Below, in pieces: positions 42,028 to 52,789 of a stretch of DNA of 64,000 bases; positions within the stretch are counted from its first letter, which is position 1, and each line of letters opens with the position of its first letter. The notes beneath the pieces are model-generated. The model saw only the letters and a list, made by a program, of their open reading frames with translations, was not told the DNA's origin and did not search any database. Source of the stretch: Sordariomycetes sp. S80-01Y (taxonomy: Eukaryota; Ascomycota; Sordariomycetes); assembly GCA_037042185.1 (NCBI GenBank), contig JAXQJY010000020.1, forward strand, positions 62,001 to 126,000. Direction: 5' to 3'. The translations under genes were made by a program, and so were the position numbers.

Positions 42028-43795
42028 ATGAGCGCGACCTTTGACAACACGTATGACCTGGTGGTGGTTGGAGCCGGTGAGTCTCTTTCCCTGGAACCAG
42101 CTACGCTTGTCGTTTGGGACACGATGCTAACACTGCGAAGGCTGGTACGGCCTGGCCGCTGCTAAGGCCGCCAGCCAGATCATGGAGCCCTCTTCCATGG
42201 CCATTCTGGAGGCAGCGGAGTCATGCGGCGGCACGTGGTCGAAGAACCGTCTGTACCCAGGATTGAAGAGCAACAACATGGCCGGCACGTACGAGTACCC
42301 TGACTTTCCCCTTACCGAGAACTACGGGGTGGCTCCGCACGCGCACATCCCCGGCACCGTCCTCCACCAGTACCTGACCGACTTCGCGGTGCATTTTGGT
42401 ATATTCGACAAGGTGCAGTTCCACACCAAGGTGGAATACGTCGAGCCGACCGCGGATGGTGCTTGGAAGGTGACGGTGACGTCTCCGAAGGGCGCCAGGG
42501 TGTACCGCGCGGCTAAGATCATCCTGGCGACAGGCCTCACCTCGACGCCGAACATGCCCGAGTACAAGGGGCAAGACAGCTTCGAAGCGCCCCTGTTCCA
42601 CGCAAAAGAGTTCTGCGCCCGGTCTCAAGGTGACGAGCTCAAGAGTGTCAAGAACACGGTTGTCGTGGGCGGCGCCAAGTCAGCTTACGACGTCGCCTAC
42701 GCCATGGCCATGGATGGCTCGAAGGTCGACCTCGTCATCCGTGACGACGGGCACGGTCCGGTCTGGATCACCCCTTCGCGGGTGACACCGTTCAAGAAGA
42801 GACTCGACCAGCTGCTGCTGATTCGGTGGATGACCTGGTTCGCGCCTTGCCCCTGGGGCTACGAGGATGGCTTCCCCGGTATCAGGAAGTTTCTCCACGG
42901 CACGAAAATAGGACGGTGGGTGACAGACTTCTTCTGGAAGACCCTCGGAAACGACGTTATTGTTGCGAACGAGTATGATAAGCACCCGGAGATGCAGAAG
43001 CTCAAGCCGTGGAACTCGGCCTTCTGGATTGGCTCTGGGCTGAGCATTCACAACTACAACACATCTCTTTGGGACCTTGTCCGCTCGGGGCAGGTCAAGG
43101 TCCACGTGGGCCAGATCGATCATCTCGAGCCCAAGAAGGTCGTTCTAGCCGACGGGACGGTTCTCGACGCGGACGTCATGATCTGCTCCACGGGCTGGAA
43201 GAAGGAGTCGACCATCAAATTCCGCGGCCTCAAGGATCCCAACTTCGGCCTCGACTGCACTGCCGGTGAGCTTCGCGCTCTGAACGACAAGGCCGACAGG
43301 GACGTCCTCACACAGTTCCCCAGACTGGCGGACCAGCCCCAGCTGCGATTCACCCCCAAGACAGGGGAGCCTCTGCGCTTCTACCGCTTCATGGTCCCGA
43401 GCGCGCACGTCTTTGACAGAACCATTGCCTTCTCCGGCGCCGTGTCGACCGTCAGCACCTCCACCTGCGCCACCATCCAAGGCCACTGGATCGCAGCCTA
43501 CCTGAGCAACCAGCTCGACCGCATGGCCACGACGCGCAAGGAGATCACCGAGGAGATCATGCTGCACACGCAGTGGGGGAAGTGGCGCTTCCCCTGCGGC
43601 TACGGCGCCAGCCTGCCGGATTTCGTCTTCGAGGGCCTGCCCTACGTGGACATGCTCCTGCACGATATGGGGCTGAGCAGCCATCGCAAGGGAGGCTGGT
43701 GGCGGGAGCTGACGAGCCCCTACATGCCGCGGGACTTCAAGGGTTTGGTGGAGGAGTGGAGGGATCTTCACGATGAGCCGCAGAAAACAAAGTAA
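42028..43795 (+). CDS. Flavin-containing monooxygenase-like protein
   Basis: Model join(42028..42076, 42141..43795), 567 residues; a 64-nt intron (GTGAGT, branch GCTAAC, acceptor AAG) splits the dinucleotide loop. FAD-binding GAGWYG at 15-20 follows strand YDLVVV. Then AILEAAESCGGTWSKNRLYPGLKSNN (the flavin GG motif), a second Rossmann loop VVVGGAKSAYDVAYAMA for NADPH, and the ATG-like ICSTGW motif (VLDADVMICSTGWKK). The canonical Baeyer-Villiger fingerprint FxGxxxHxxxW is degenerate (LFHAKEFCAR), so a hydroxylase or N/S-oxidase is as likely as a Baeyer-Villiger enzyme. A hydrophobic stretch near LIRWMTWFAPCPWGYEDG suggests membrane contact. Fungal homologues occur in catabolic and secondary-metabolite loci. 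The substrate is unknown. Confidence 0.9.
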
Positions 43796-44362
43796 AGGTT
43801 GTGATGAAATGGATTGTCGTTTATTCGAGCGGGCTTACGGAGAGATATCCTGTTACTAGTTACTTGTTCGTGTTTCGCCCATCATTCTGAGTAACACTCA
43901 CGACATTTGTTTTGGTATGTGTTAAAGACAATGTTGTGCACGCAAGTTTGATTTCAACATACAGTCGCTTCGAGAATAATGCTACCGAGCTCAGAATCCG
44001 TGAGTATTCACGTAGGGCAGTGGTCGAGTAACGATAATGTAGAGTGGTTGTGTAGTGACGCTTCGTAGCACAGCAGGAGTATGCATATAGTCACACCCTG
44101 CTTCATTCAAACGGGACGATCTAACCCGCAAAGAGGCTGTCTGATCAATATACAAGAACCAGAACCCTGAAACTCCATGCAATGCCTTGGAAATGTACAC
44201 GAAGCGCGTGTCTCCATCCGTCAAAAGCAAAAACCAAAAGAAAATGTACCGCTGTGGTAGGTATACAACCATTCATCACATGCCTCCGTTCCCCTGTCCT
44301 CGTTCATTCTCAACTCCGGGCCACTAATTACGAAGGATCCGGTCCAACAAGTTCCAGCCCAC
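43796..44362. other. Intergenic between convergent genes
   Basis: 567 bases between the FMO stop and the stop of the M28 gene, moderately AT-rich. Nothing recognised beyond two 3'UTRs. Confidence 0.6.
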
Positions 44363-47151
44363 CTAGGAGCTATGCTCCTTGTCGTCTTCCTCAGGGTTCA
44401 TGTTCAGCGTCGAAGCAGCCTTGCGAATGATGGCCGCGGTCTTGCTGATTTGGCGCTTGGCCTGGTCCCAGTCCTTGGCCTCAATCATGTCGCGGATGGC
44501 GGGGAAGAAAGCTTCGTCATAGCCGGACCAGAGCTGAGGGCCGAAGACGACGTGCTTGAACTGGGTGCGGTCGGGGATCTTGGGACGTTAGAAGTGGCCA
44601 CTAATAAAGGGAAACGAGGAAAACTTACACCACCACCCATCTCAAGATCAAGCAACGCCGCATCAAAGTTGCCCATCTTGTTGTTGTACCGGAAACGAGC
44701 CGAGCTGGTATCGGCCCCCTCCCAGCCAGCGCTCTGCATGACTTCGCGGTCCCATTCTGACTCCCACTTCTCGAATTCGACGGCATTCGATTTGACGGCT
44801 GAGATTGCATCGCGAAGCTCCTTAAAGTCTAGCTTGTTGCCTCCACTGTCCTTTGCCCATTCGCTGAGGTCCTCCACCCAGTCGTCCAAAGCATCACCGT
44901 AGGCCACCATGTCGAAGGGTAGGATAGCTTTGTCGGCTAGGTCAAGGATGAGCAACCCAACAACCTGCGCCATGAGCTCGTGATAGGTGAATTCAGGGTC
45001 AATGACATGTTCCACCAAATTGAAATCATCGTAGCTGGAGTGATAGGGGAAGTCCTCACCACGGAAGCCCAGGTCGATGGAGCTGGTTCCGGCAATGTCC
45101 TGGAAGGCAACGTAATCACTGCCAGCACCGAGGCCTTCCAACTTCGAACCATGCTCATCCCAGAGAGCTTTCAAAGTCGTGTTCTGGTGAGGATCTTCGA
45201 TGCGACTGATGGCACGCATCAAAGTCCTCTCGAAAACCGGTGATGCGGCAGCGTGAAACTCAGTACCTGAAACAGCGGTATCGAGATTAATGTAGGCATA
45301 TGCGTCCTCTCGTAGTGTTTCGATGTTGCTCTCCACGTACTCGGTCGACCCGATGAGATTGTATTCCTCCGCGTCCCAGGACATGAACTCGATGGTGCGC
45401 AGCGGGCGCCATCCACGCATGATCAGATCGCCGAAGATGCGCGCCATCTCAATCATGACGGCGGTGCCTGTGTGGGGGTCTGTCGCGCCGAAAGCCCACG
45501 CATCGCGGTGGTTGCCAATGATGATGGACTTGGCGGTCTGCTCCATGCCCACAATCTTGCCGTAGACGTTCCAGATGGGCTGCTTCTCGTTCTCGTCTTG
45601 TTCGTTTTTCAAACGGACAATTGGTGACTTCTCATCGCCAGTCCACCACTCGTCGACTTCGGGTACCGCGCCCTTCCACTCATCCGAGACCTTCTTGCCA
45701 TGGCCCTTCAGATGTTGCAGTAGAACCTGTGCGTCTCTCCAGGCCAGTGGAAGGCTGGGAATGCCAACGAGTCCAGGGGCTTCACTCAGTTTCATTCGCG
45801 GAAGACCGTCTCGGCTACCCCAGCCGGGGGTGAGCACGTCGCCGACAACCCAGCTCATCAGACTAACCGAGCCCCGTTGGACTCCGTCCTTTGGCATATA
45901 TCGCCCGTTCGGCGCCTCCTCGCCCTTGGTAAAGCCGTCATCGGCTGGGTCGCTGTAGATAATGCAGCCCGCAAAGCCCGCCATTTCGGCAGCCTTGACC
46001 TTCAAAGCACGGTCCTGCTGTGTTCCATAGTATCGTACCAACGCAATGGCACCTTTCGTCTTGACGCCCTGATCCTTTAGCTTCTCGAAATCCTCTCTGG
46101 ACCCGTAGTTGGCGTATATCAAAGGGCCCTTGACGTCGCCGGTTTTCGAGTGTCCGTGGAAAGCGTACGTCTGGTGCCCAGCTGTCTCCTCCCCGCGCTC
46201 GTCCTCATCCAGCTTTGCCGTCCACTTTGCCTTGTCTCCATCCATGATCTGGACTGCCCGGCCGTCCTTAGTCGGATAGTTGATGTACGCCACGAATTCG
46301 TCAAGCTTCACCTCGTCGAGTCCTGCCCTACTAAACATGCTCTCCATATCCATGGCGGTCGCGTAGTCGCCCTCTGTGCCGGCAATGTGTGCGTAGTTGG
46401 AGAAGTGCTTGACTGTGGCGCGCAGCCTCCTGCCATCGACACTATTCAAGACGTGCACTCGAAGATCTTCCGCATTGAACCTGAAGCCGCCGCCGAGTCT
46501 TCCCCCGAAGCTGTTGAAGAAGTCGCTGGCGAACAGCAGGTAGACAAAGCCGAGCACAATAAACGCGGCGAGCAACCTGGCGAACACTATTATGGCCATC
46601 ATGCCGTTGACCTTTGGTATTTGTATTTGAGGCAAACGCCACCTCCTCTGTGTGTTGGAAGCACCCTCGTTTGCTTCCTCGCCCTCTGCGTCGGGATCGC
46701 GCTGCGGCAGCTGTATGCGCATTCGGGGCATCGGAATCCGGGGTAACCTTGGTCGCCAGGACCATTTCCACCGAGGCAGCGAAAAGCCTATTGGTTTACC
46801 AAAGAGAGTACTTCTTGATGAACTAGGCTCCTCTATGTCCATCTCCTGAATCTCCCTACGGACCTGTGCCGCCTCATCGTCGTCGGTGTCGCTCTCAAGC
46901 AAGTCGTCGATATCCGAGTCGTCAGACTCGACCGTTGGCTGTCGATAGCCATTTGGCCGTCTCGATGAGCCGGAGGCGCCATTTGAACGATTCAGCAACG
47001 ACTGCTGCTCCGTCTCGTCTGCATCGCGCTCGTCGATGGGGGATCGAGGGGGTGGCCAATTGTCGTAGCCTTGGCGGCTGCCGCTTGCGAGCGCCTCGTC
47101 GTAGGTCGGGGGCACCGGATCATAGAAGGGCTGCTTCTCAGAGGGCGCCAT
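44363..47151 (-). CDS. Transferrin-receptor/GCPII-like M28 membrane protein (Tre1/Vps70-like)
   Basis: Model complement(join(44363..44578, 44629..47151)), 912 residues; a 50-nt intron (GTAAGT...CAAG) precedes the last 71 codons, which complete the dimerisation domain. Type II membrane protein: an acidic cytosolic tail (1-180) with PPTY at 14-17, a TM helix at about 184-207, then a lumenal PA domain (GPLIYANYGSREDFEKLKDQGVKTKGAIALVRY), the M28 domain and a TFR-dimer domain (KDWDQAKRQISKTAAIIRKAA). The zinc site looks intact: GNHRDAW, ATDPHTG, WDAEEYN, NLDTAVSG and YHSSYDD supply His, Asp, Glu-Glu, Asp and His. Yeast Tre1/Tre2 are Rsp5 adaptors with PPxY motifs that send metal transporters to the vacuole, so the PPTY supports a similar role. 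Peptidase activity is possible but unproven. Confidence 0.92.
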
Positions 47152-47874
47152 GATGGCTAGAAGCGCCCTATGTGCGTGTATGTATGGCGGGGAGAGGTAT
47201 CGAGGGCGATCATGCGACGAGGTGGGTGGTGCGCGCGTGCGGATGGACGGATTCGGACTCAGCGAGCGTCGCGGGTCGGATCAAGAAAGGAGCGTTGGCA
47301 GCGGAGTTCAGATCGGATCAAATCAAGCATTAATACGCATCGTACAGGGAGAAGGAGCCGTTAAAAAAGAAGAAGCAGCGTGCAAGAGTGGCAATGATTT
47401 CGACGACGATGTCGGAAAGTTGCTGTTCCAAGTCTGAGGTCTCTCCGTCCACGTAAGAGCGACCCTGAGCTAGTCTCGACTCGGCCATGCGACTCTCAGG
47501 CAGTCGACCGAGGGGCCTCCTTCCCCCTGAACCGAGCGACTCAGCCCCCGGCCAAATTAATCCGAGCTTGGCGTGATGGAGCGACATCAAATCGTACAAC
47601 ATTTTGATAGCGATTTCCTTAAGGCGCATGGCGCTCCTATGCACATCTATCGTGAGCAACTTTACTTCTCGAGGTGGCTTTTGAGTCAGTGTGGCTGATG
47701 ACCCGGGGTACATGGCTCCAGAGACGAAAACGGCTGTAGCAAAGGAGCATCGTATAAGAGCTGGAATGATAGATGATCCAAGCAACGTATAATCCATCAT
47801 TACAAGTATTCAAGATGCACAGACGGTTTAATCAATCCATGAACCCCTCTTAATCTTTTCTTCTCCCTGTCACT
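47152..47874. other. Intergenic, M28 gene promoter and dap1 3' region
   Basis: About 720 bases. A 156-codon open frame on the minus strand (47330-47800) starts with ATG ATG but has no recognisable content and I do not call it. The rest is promoter-like with no obvious TATA box. Confidence 0.5.
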
Positions 47875-48450
47875 CTAAGCCTTCCCCTCCTTCGCGTAGT
47901 CATCCACAGACACCAACCGCCCTACAATGTCGTATTTCTCATTGAACCTCTCTTCCCAGCCCTGCAAAGCCTCCATCTCATCTCTACCCAGGTCGTCCAA
48001 CTTGTCCAACGGGCCGTCCAGGTCCTTCGTCAGCATCTCCTCATCGAAGCTCCCGCACGCTAGACCCCTACTGGCGTCCCGACCGGCAAAGTTCGAGTAG
48101 GGACCCCCGGGACCGTAGAAGTTCCTACCGCGCGAAACATCAAAGACCTTGCCTCGCACGGCAAAGTAGACCGGACCTCCATCCTCGCCATTGTAGGGGA
48201 GGAGCGTGTGCGGGGTGTAGGTTCGGAAGACGACGGGGGGAGGAGGCTTCGGGAGGGTTGCCGGCGCGGCAGGTCGGAAAGAGAGGTAGATGGTGTAGAG
48301 AATGGCACCGAAAAGTATGATGTTGAGGGGCGTGAACACGGTTGAGCTGGCGAGGTCAGTATACTAGACATGCGAGTCTTCCGAGGTAGCTTACTTGGCC
48401 GGCTGTTCCTGGCCCGCAGCGTCAGCCACTGTTTGCTGGACGTGGTCCAT
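47875..48450 (-). CDS. dap1: Dap1-like haem-binding membrane protein (MAPR family)
   Basis: Model complement(join(47875..48346, 48395..48450)), 175 residues; a 48-nt intron (GTAAGC, branch CTGAC, acceptor CAG). Membrane-associated progesterone receptor family with a cytochrome-b5-like fold. Order: a short acidic N-terminus, a TM helix at about 24-43 (TPLNIILFGAILYTIYLSF), a proline linker, then the MAPR domain from about 55. The axial haem-ligand tyrosine is Tyr102 in YGPGGPYSNFAGRDASRGLA, with the supporting Tyr96, matching PGRMC1 Tyr113/Tyr107. Yeast Dap1 binds haem, supports Erg11/CYP51 and affects azole tolerance. The protein is ER-associated. A cyp51A gene lies in the same window, though not adjacent. 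Confidence 0.93.
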
Positions 48451-48817
48451 TCTGAAGGCCGCGACAGACTTTTTGACGTCTGAACTTCCGTACAGGATAC
48501 AGAGAAAAGCACACACGTAAAGGTGTGAGGACAGCGAGACTTGGAGGAAGACAGTTCCGAGCTGCGATGGGGTGATGCAGCGCTGAGGGTTCGGCGACCC
48601 CACCGTGACGTGCCGGAAGAGCAGGAGCGACCAAGACAAGACTAAATTGGCCGGAAGGGTGTAGCTTAACAGTGAATGTGCCAGGCGCCTTCTACGGTGG
48701 GTTCAATATTCTCTCTGACGATATTCTGGCCTCAAACCATCAGTTTCACGAAACTTGCCGCGAGAATACTCAGTCCAGCTGTATAGTGCTCATTAGCACC
48801 TCCATCGGCATACCTTC
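48451..48817. other. Promoter region of dap1, upstream of the tRNA
   Basis: 367 bases with the dap1 leader on the minus strand and the 5' flank of the plus-strand tRNA gene. No coding signal. Confidence 0.55.
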
Positions 48818-48905
48818 GGGGAAATAGTGTAGGGGTTATCACATCTGTTTTGCATCTAGCGTGCCGATCTACAGAAGGTCCGGGGTTCAAATCCCCGTTT
48901 CTCCA
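48818..48905 (+). tRNA. tRNA-Ala(UGC) with a 15-nt intron
   Basis: The cloverleaf can be drawn fully. Acceptor GGGGAAA (48818-48824) pairs with TTTCTCC (48898-48904) and includes the G3-U70 wobble that specifies alanine; the discriminator is A. The D stem is GTG/CAC, the anticodon stem TCTGT/ACAGA, the loop TTTGCAT with anticodon TGC (48851-48853), and the T arm CGGGG-TTCAAAT-CCCCG. An intron of 15 nt (48855-48869) sits after nucleotide 37, the canonical place; the mature length is 73. The B box GGTTCAAATCC is at 48884-48894. The exact intron edge could shift by one base because T flanks both ends. Confidence 0.9.
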
Positions 48906-49341
48906 TCTTCGATTATATTTTTGCATTTTTGGCTTACCGTACTCTGATTCCGCGGGAGGCGAGTTGGCTATATTTCACGTCGGAGCTGTAGTCGTCTGAC
49001 TTGGCAGTCAAGAGGCTGTCGTTCGAGGAACATTCTCAGACCAACCGACTCCCTTTTTTCTTGGGCACTTGGTGCAATATTCGTTTGCCAGGTTGAACCA
49101 CGACGACAGTGTCTGGGGACACGCTGAACCGGATCATAGGCTACGAGCAGAAGTGGCGTTGTTGAACTATTGGGTCTGATCATCCTTCATGCCTCAACTT
49201 GCACCTGGCATGTTTCTGAGCAGATCGAGTGGCAGCACGCTTCTCTAGGTTGCAAGGTAGTCAACGAATTGCTCGAGGCACCCGGGACACCTGACCAAAA
49301 ATCAACGAACTTCCCTCTACAATACCAAAAGCAGCCGCACG
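48906..49341. other. Intergenic, promoter of the NADAR gene
   Basis: About 440 bases from the tRNA to the NADAR gene start. It holds the Pol III terminator and otherwise no recognisable feature. Confidence 0.55.
48918..48922 (+). terminator. RNA polymerase III terminator
   Basis: T5 run 13 bases after the tRNA 3' end, with a second T5 run at 48926-48930. Confidence 0.75.
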
Positions 49342-49916
49342 ATGGGAACCGTGTACTTCTTCCGCGAAAACGAGCCTTATGGCTACCTATCCAACCTCTA
49401 CCCTTCCCCCTTTCACGACGACAAAGATCCCGAAATCCTTTATAAGACCTCAGAACAGTAAACCCCCCTGTTTACACATACCTTGAACCCCGGCTGATTC
49501 AACCTAGCTACATGATGTACCACAAAGCTTTAACCTTTAACGATAGACCAAACGCGCAGGCAGTCTTGAACGCCTCTACCTGCCGCGAGGCAAAAGCTTT
49601 CGGTCGCCAGGTTGAGAACTTTGACCGCGCTACATGGGACAAGCACAAGGAGCGAATCGTCATTGACGCCTGCCTCCTCAAGTTCCGCCAGCATCCAGAA
49701 TTAAAACAGCAGCTCCTCGACACGCTAGATCGCGAGCTCGTCGAGGCGAGCCCTTTTGATCGCATCTGGGGCGTAGGCTTCACGGCAGAGGAAGCAGACG
49801 AGCGGAGGGGCGAATGGGGGCAGAATCTGCTTGGGAAGTGTTTGGTCGAAGTGCGACGGCGGCTACGGAGGGATAAAGAGGCCACGATGGAACAAGGCAA
49901 ACAGTCAGGTCTGTAG
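49342..49916 (+). CDS. NADAR (YbiA/DUF1768) domain protein
   Basis: Model join(49342..49457, 49508..49916), 174 residues; a 50-nt intron (GTAAAC...CTAG) joins TSEH to YMMYHKAL, restoring the family motif SEHYMMYHKA. NADAR proteins are small glycosidase-like domains acting on ADP-ribose or riboflavin-pathway intermediates; YbiA-type members cleave N-glycosidic bonds and some remove ADP-ribose from guanine. Visible: FFRENEPYGYLSNLYPSPF (the opening strand with GYLSN), EHYMM, AFGRQVENFDRATWDKHKERIVIDACLLKFRQHPELKQQLLDT, and ELVEASPFDRIWGVGF (the conserved 'E-(A/S)-(S/P)-xDxxWGxG' core), then GQNLLGKCLVEVRRRL. All family landmarks are present, so it should be active. Soluble; no targeting signal. 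It is convergent with vps35. Confidence 0.94.
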
Positions 49917-50030
49917 ACAAAAAAACTCGCTAATACCATCTGATTTTCAGGAGCAAGTATACATATGTACAACAATCTACCGCGCCAACTCCAGAATTGA
50001 AGACGGTGAACTATCCGCCGCCACTACCGC

Positions 50031-52789
50031 TTAGCTCGGGTTTAGGACGATGCCCTCATACTGCCTGCTCCGGATGTTGTCGAGAGTGAGGTGGAAGTGC
50101 TTCCTGCTTGCTTCGATGGAGGCGGACTCCTGCTGGTTCCCGTTAAGGTTGGAGTGGATGAGCTCAATGAGGCCGTTAATGTACTTGGTGGTTACCTGGA
50201 TTGTCAGTAAACACCTTAGCTCGAAACAAACAGAGAGGGGGACGTACCGATTCGTTCTCCTGATCAAAGTAGTAGACATAGCGGTCCAAGATCTCAACGA
50301 ATAGCTCAATGGACGTAGCGGTCTCCATGCACGAGTCGGCCACGCGGAGTGCTCTTTGCAAGCACTCGAGCACACGTTTGCCATCGCGGTAGAGCTCCGT
50401 CTCTTCGGTCTCGCCGTTGGCTGCAATCGGCGTTGCCCACCACAGATGGCTCGCCAGGTAGACCGCACGACACTGGTCTGGCTTCCGCAGAAGCTTGCTG
50501 CCGTGCTGAGCACACTTGGTGATCAGAGTATCGTAGTTCTCCCTTCCAAAGTTGCGGGTCTGGTGCAGGGCAGTAGCAATAACGCACACCGCCTGGAACT
50601 GCGCCTTGGAATCCGACACAGCCTCCTCATAGACCGTGAAGGCCTGAGCAAAGAACTCGTACGCGACCTCCTCGAAGCCAGCCATGTCAGCGGTCTGGCC
50701 GGCGGCGCAGAACAACCGCAAAGCCATCTCGGCGGCACCAGCACCGTTGACTCTGGTGTACAGAGTGCTCAGAGATGAGTGCACAAATTTGTACAAGGCG
50801 TTGCTTTGAGTTTCCCAGTTGTCGTCAAAGTGCTCGCGCAGCTTGAATTTCCGTCCAAGCTTCAGGGACGCCGTGATGAGCGGTGGTGTGGTCGTGCGTA
50901 TGCGCTCGCCGCCTTCCGAGTAAGCCTTGCGAGTCATCTGCAGCAGCTTAAACTGAGTATCGTTGTCGTTGGCCTGCAGCAGGTGTATTATCCGTGCCAA
51001 CCAGCCCTGCTCCTCGATTGTCTCGTCTGTCTCGACAGGACGCCTTTGCGGCGCACCTGGGTATCCCTGGGCCTGCGTGCCCTCCTTGATCAGCACTGTC
51101 AGCACCTGAAGCACGTTCTCCAACTGATCCACCGTCGAGATCTTGGTCTGATGACTGATCAGAGAGCGCGCGACACCTCCAGCAACTGCTCGCCTTGTGG
51201 GGTAGTTTTGCGACTGGAAAAGCGGTACGTAAGTGGGGAGGGAGAGGGCGGTAAATATAGAGACGTATCGATTCAAGGGGGCCTGCAGAAGCGCAAGCAG
51301 AGACTGCTGTGCTGCTGGCGAGTGGAGGTCGGCGTTGTTCATGTGCTCGCGCGTCTTGGTTGTGGCATACTCCATAATCTGATTGACGTAGTCGAGGCGC
51401 TCGGGGTAGATGTTCAAAGCCAGGTTGCACAGCGATACCAGCAAAGCGATGATATCCTGGATGGGCAAATGCTGCATCTCGACGAGGTTCTTGACTTGGC
51501 CGAAGAAAACCTCGTAGAGTTGGACGCTCTTTGGACTCGGAGGCTCCTTGGCGTCTTCTTGTCCGTTGACAGCAGTCGCCTCGGTGCCAGCTGTGGTAGG
51601 TCGGTCGCTCTCTGCATCTGCTGATGACTCGGCGGCTTCTGGCGCCTCAGTTTCATCTGCCTCGCCGTTGGTCTCTGCTGACTTGTCCTCGCCATCTTTG
51701 GATTCCTCTTCTTCTCCCTCTTTCTTTGGCGGCGACTCCTTCTCCAGCTTGACCTTCTCCAGCAGGCTTGCGAGCGCATCAGACTCAATCTTGGCCTTGT
51801 CCTCCTCGGTCTCGCTGGAGTTCTCGCGCTCAGCGTACTCGGACAGCCTATCCATCAAGCCAATAACGATGGCCTTGACGTTGACGTGCGGATTCAGCCG
51901 CGACACCGCTCCGAGGAACTGATCGAGGGTGTGCAGGTGGAACTCGTCGGGGAAGACCTTGGTAATGACTTCCAACAAGTACTCCTGCGCCAGGACATCT
52001 CGACACTGCACAACCTGCTCCAGCAGAGGGCCGAGAATCCCTGACTTGTACGTCTCGAGATCGACTAGCTGGCTCAGCCGCTCAATGTTGCTGCCTACCA
52101 GCAACTGCAGCTCTCTGCGCTCTCGCAGCCTAGCCTCCCGCTCGCGCGAATGTCCCTGATGTTGCAGACGCACCCAGAGCTTGTTCATCTCGACAAAGTT
52201 GGTCAAGGCAAAGTTGATTGAGTCCCCCAGGTTGCCCTCGGGTCCATCGCCCTCGCCCGTCGGCAGAAAGTCGCGCGCTTGGCCGGAGAGGTAGTATCGG
52301 AGGAAAAGGCCGCGGATCGGATGTTGAACACCGCGGCTCATGTCCATCATGTCCTTCATCAGCTCCTTGACAGGCGCATCCTCGATCGACATGTAGGCCG
52401 TGCCCACCGTGATCATCAGGTACAGGCGAGGCACAATGTTGCCGGCATACTGAACCAGTTCGTACAGATCCGCAAGATGATTTACAGGATGGCTTTCGCG
52501 GAGGTGGACGGACAAATATCGCAGGGCGTCAAATATCGACATATAGAGCTCGTAGTACTGCTTCGGCCCAAGACTACTGGTGCGAAGCTCGGAGACGAGG
52601 GTCGAACTGTGCGGTGTCAGTGTTGCCTGGAGCGTCCATGACTCGATGTCCTTACCAGCACTTGAGCGCATCCATGAGCTTGCCCGGCGTGTCGAGGCAC
52701 TTCCGCATGAGCGAGGTCTGCTGACGCACGGCGACCAGGGCGTCCTCGAGCAGACGCGCCTGGTCTTCGGCCGGCGCCGGCGTCGCCAT
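50031..52789 (-). CDS. vps35: Retromer subunit VPS35
   Basis: Model complement(join(50031..50195, 50248..52606, 52656..52789)), 885 residues; introns of 52 and 49 nt. VPS35 is the alpha-solenoid scaffold of the retromer cargo-selective complex with VPS26 and VPS29 on endosomes. The start gives the conserved opening ATPAPAEDQARLLEDAL...MRKCLDTPGKLMDALKCCSTL. The Rab7/VPS26-contact motif PRLYLM is at 104-109. An acidic, low-complexity stretch (KKEGEEEESKDGEDKS to TAGTEATAVNG), roughly residues 340-400, interrupts the helical repeats; this seems typical of filamentous fungi. The C-terminal VPS29-binding half is intact (DPQR-like LNRYVSIFTALSLPTYVPLF; RAVAGGVARSLI; NFGRENYDTLITKC) and the last exon adds YINGLIELIHSNLNG...IRSRQYEGIVLNPS. 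Confidence 0.96.

Noticed and set aside
42028-43795. Calling the flavoprotein a Baeyer-Villiger monooxygenase
   Set aside because: The FxGxxxHxxxW fingerprint is degenerate, so only the wider FMO-like class is supported.
47330-47800. 156-codon open frame on the minus strand between the M28 gene and dap1
   Set aside because: It starts ATG ATG but has no domain, signal or splice partner, and lies in promoter/3'UTR sequence of flanking genes.
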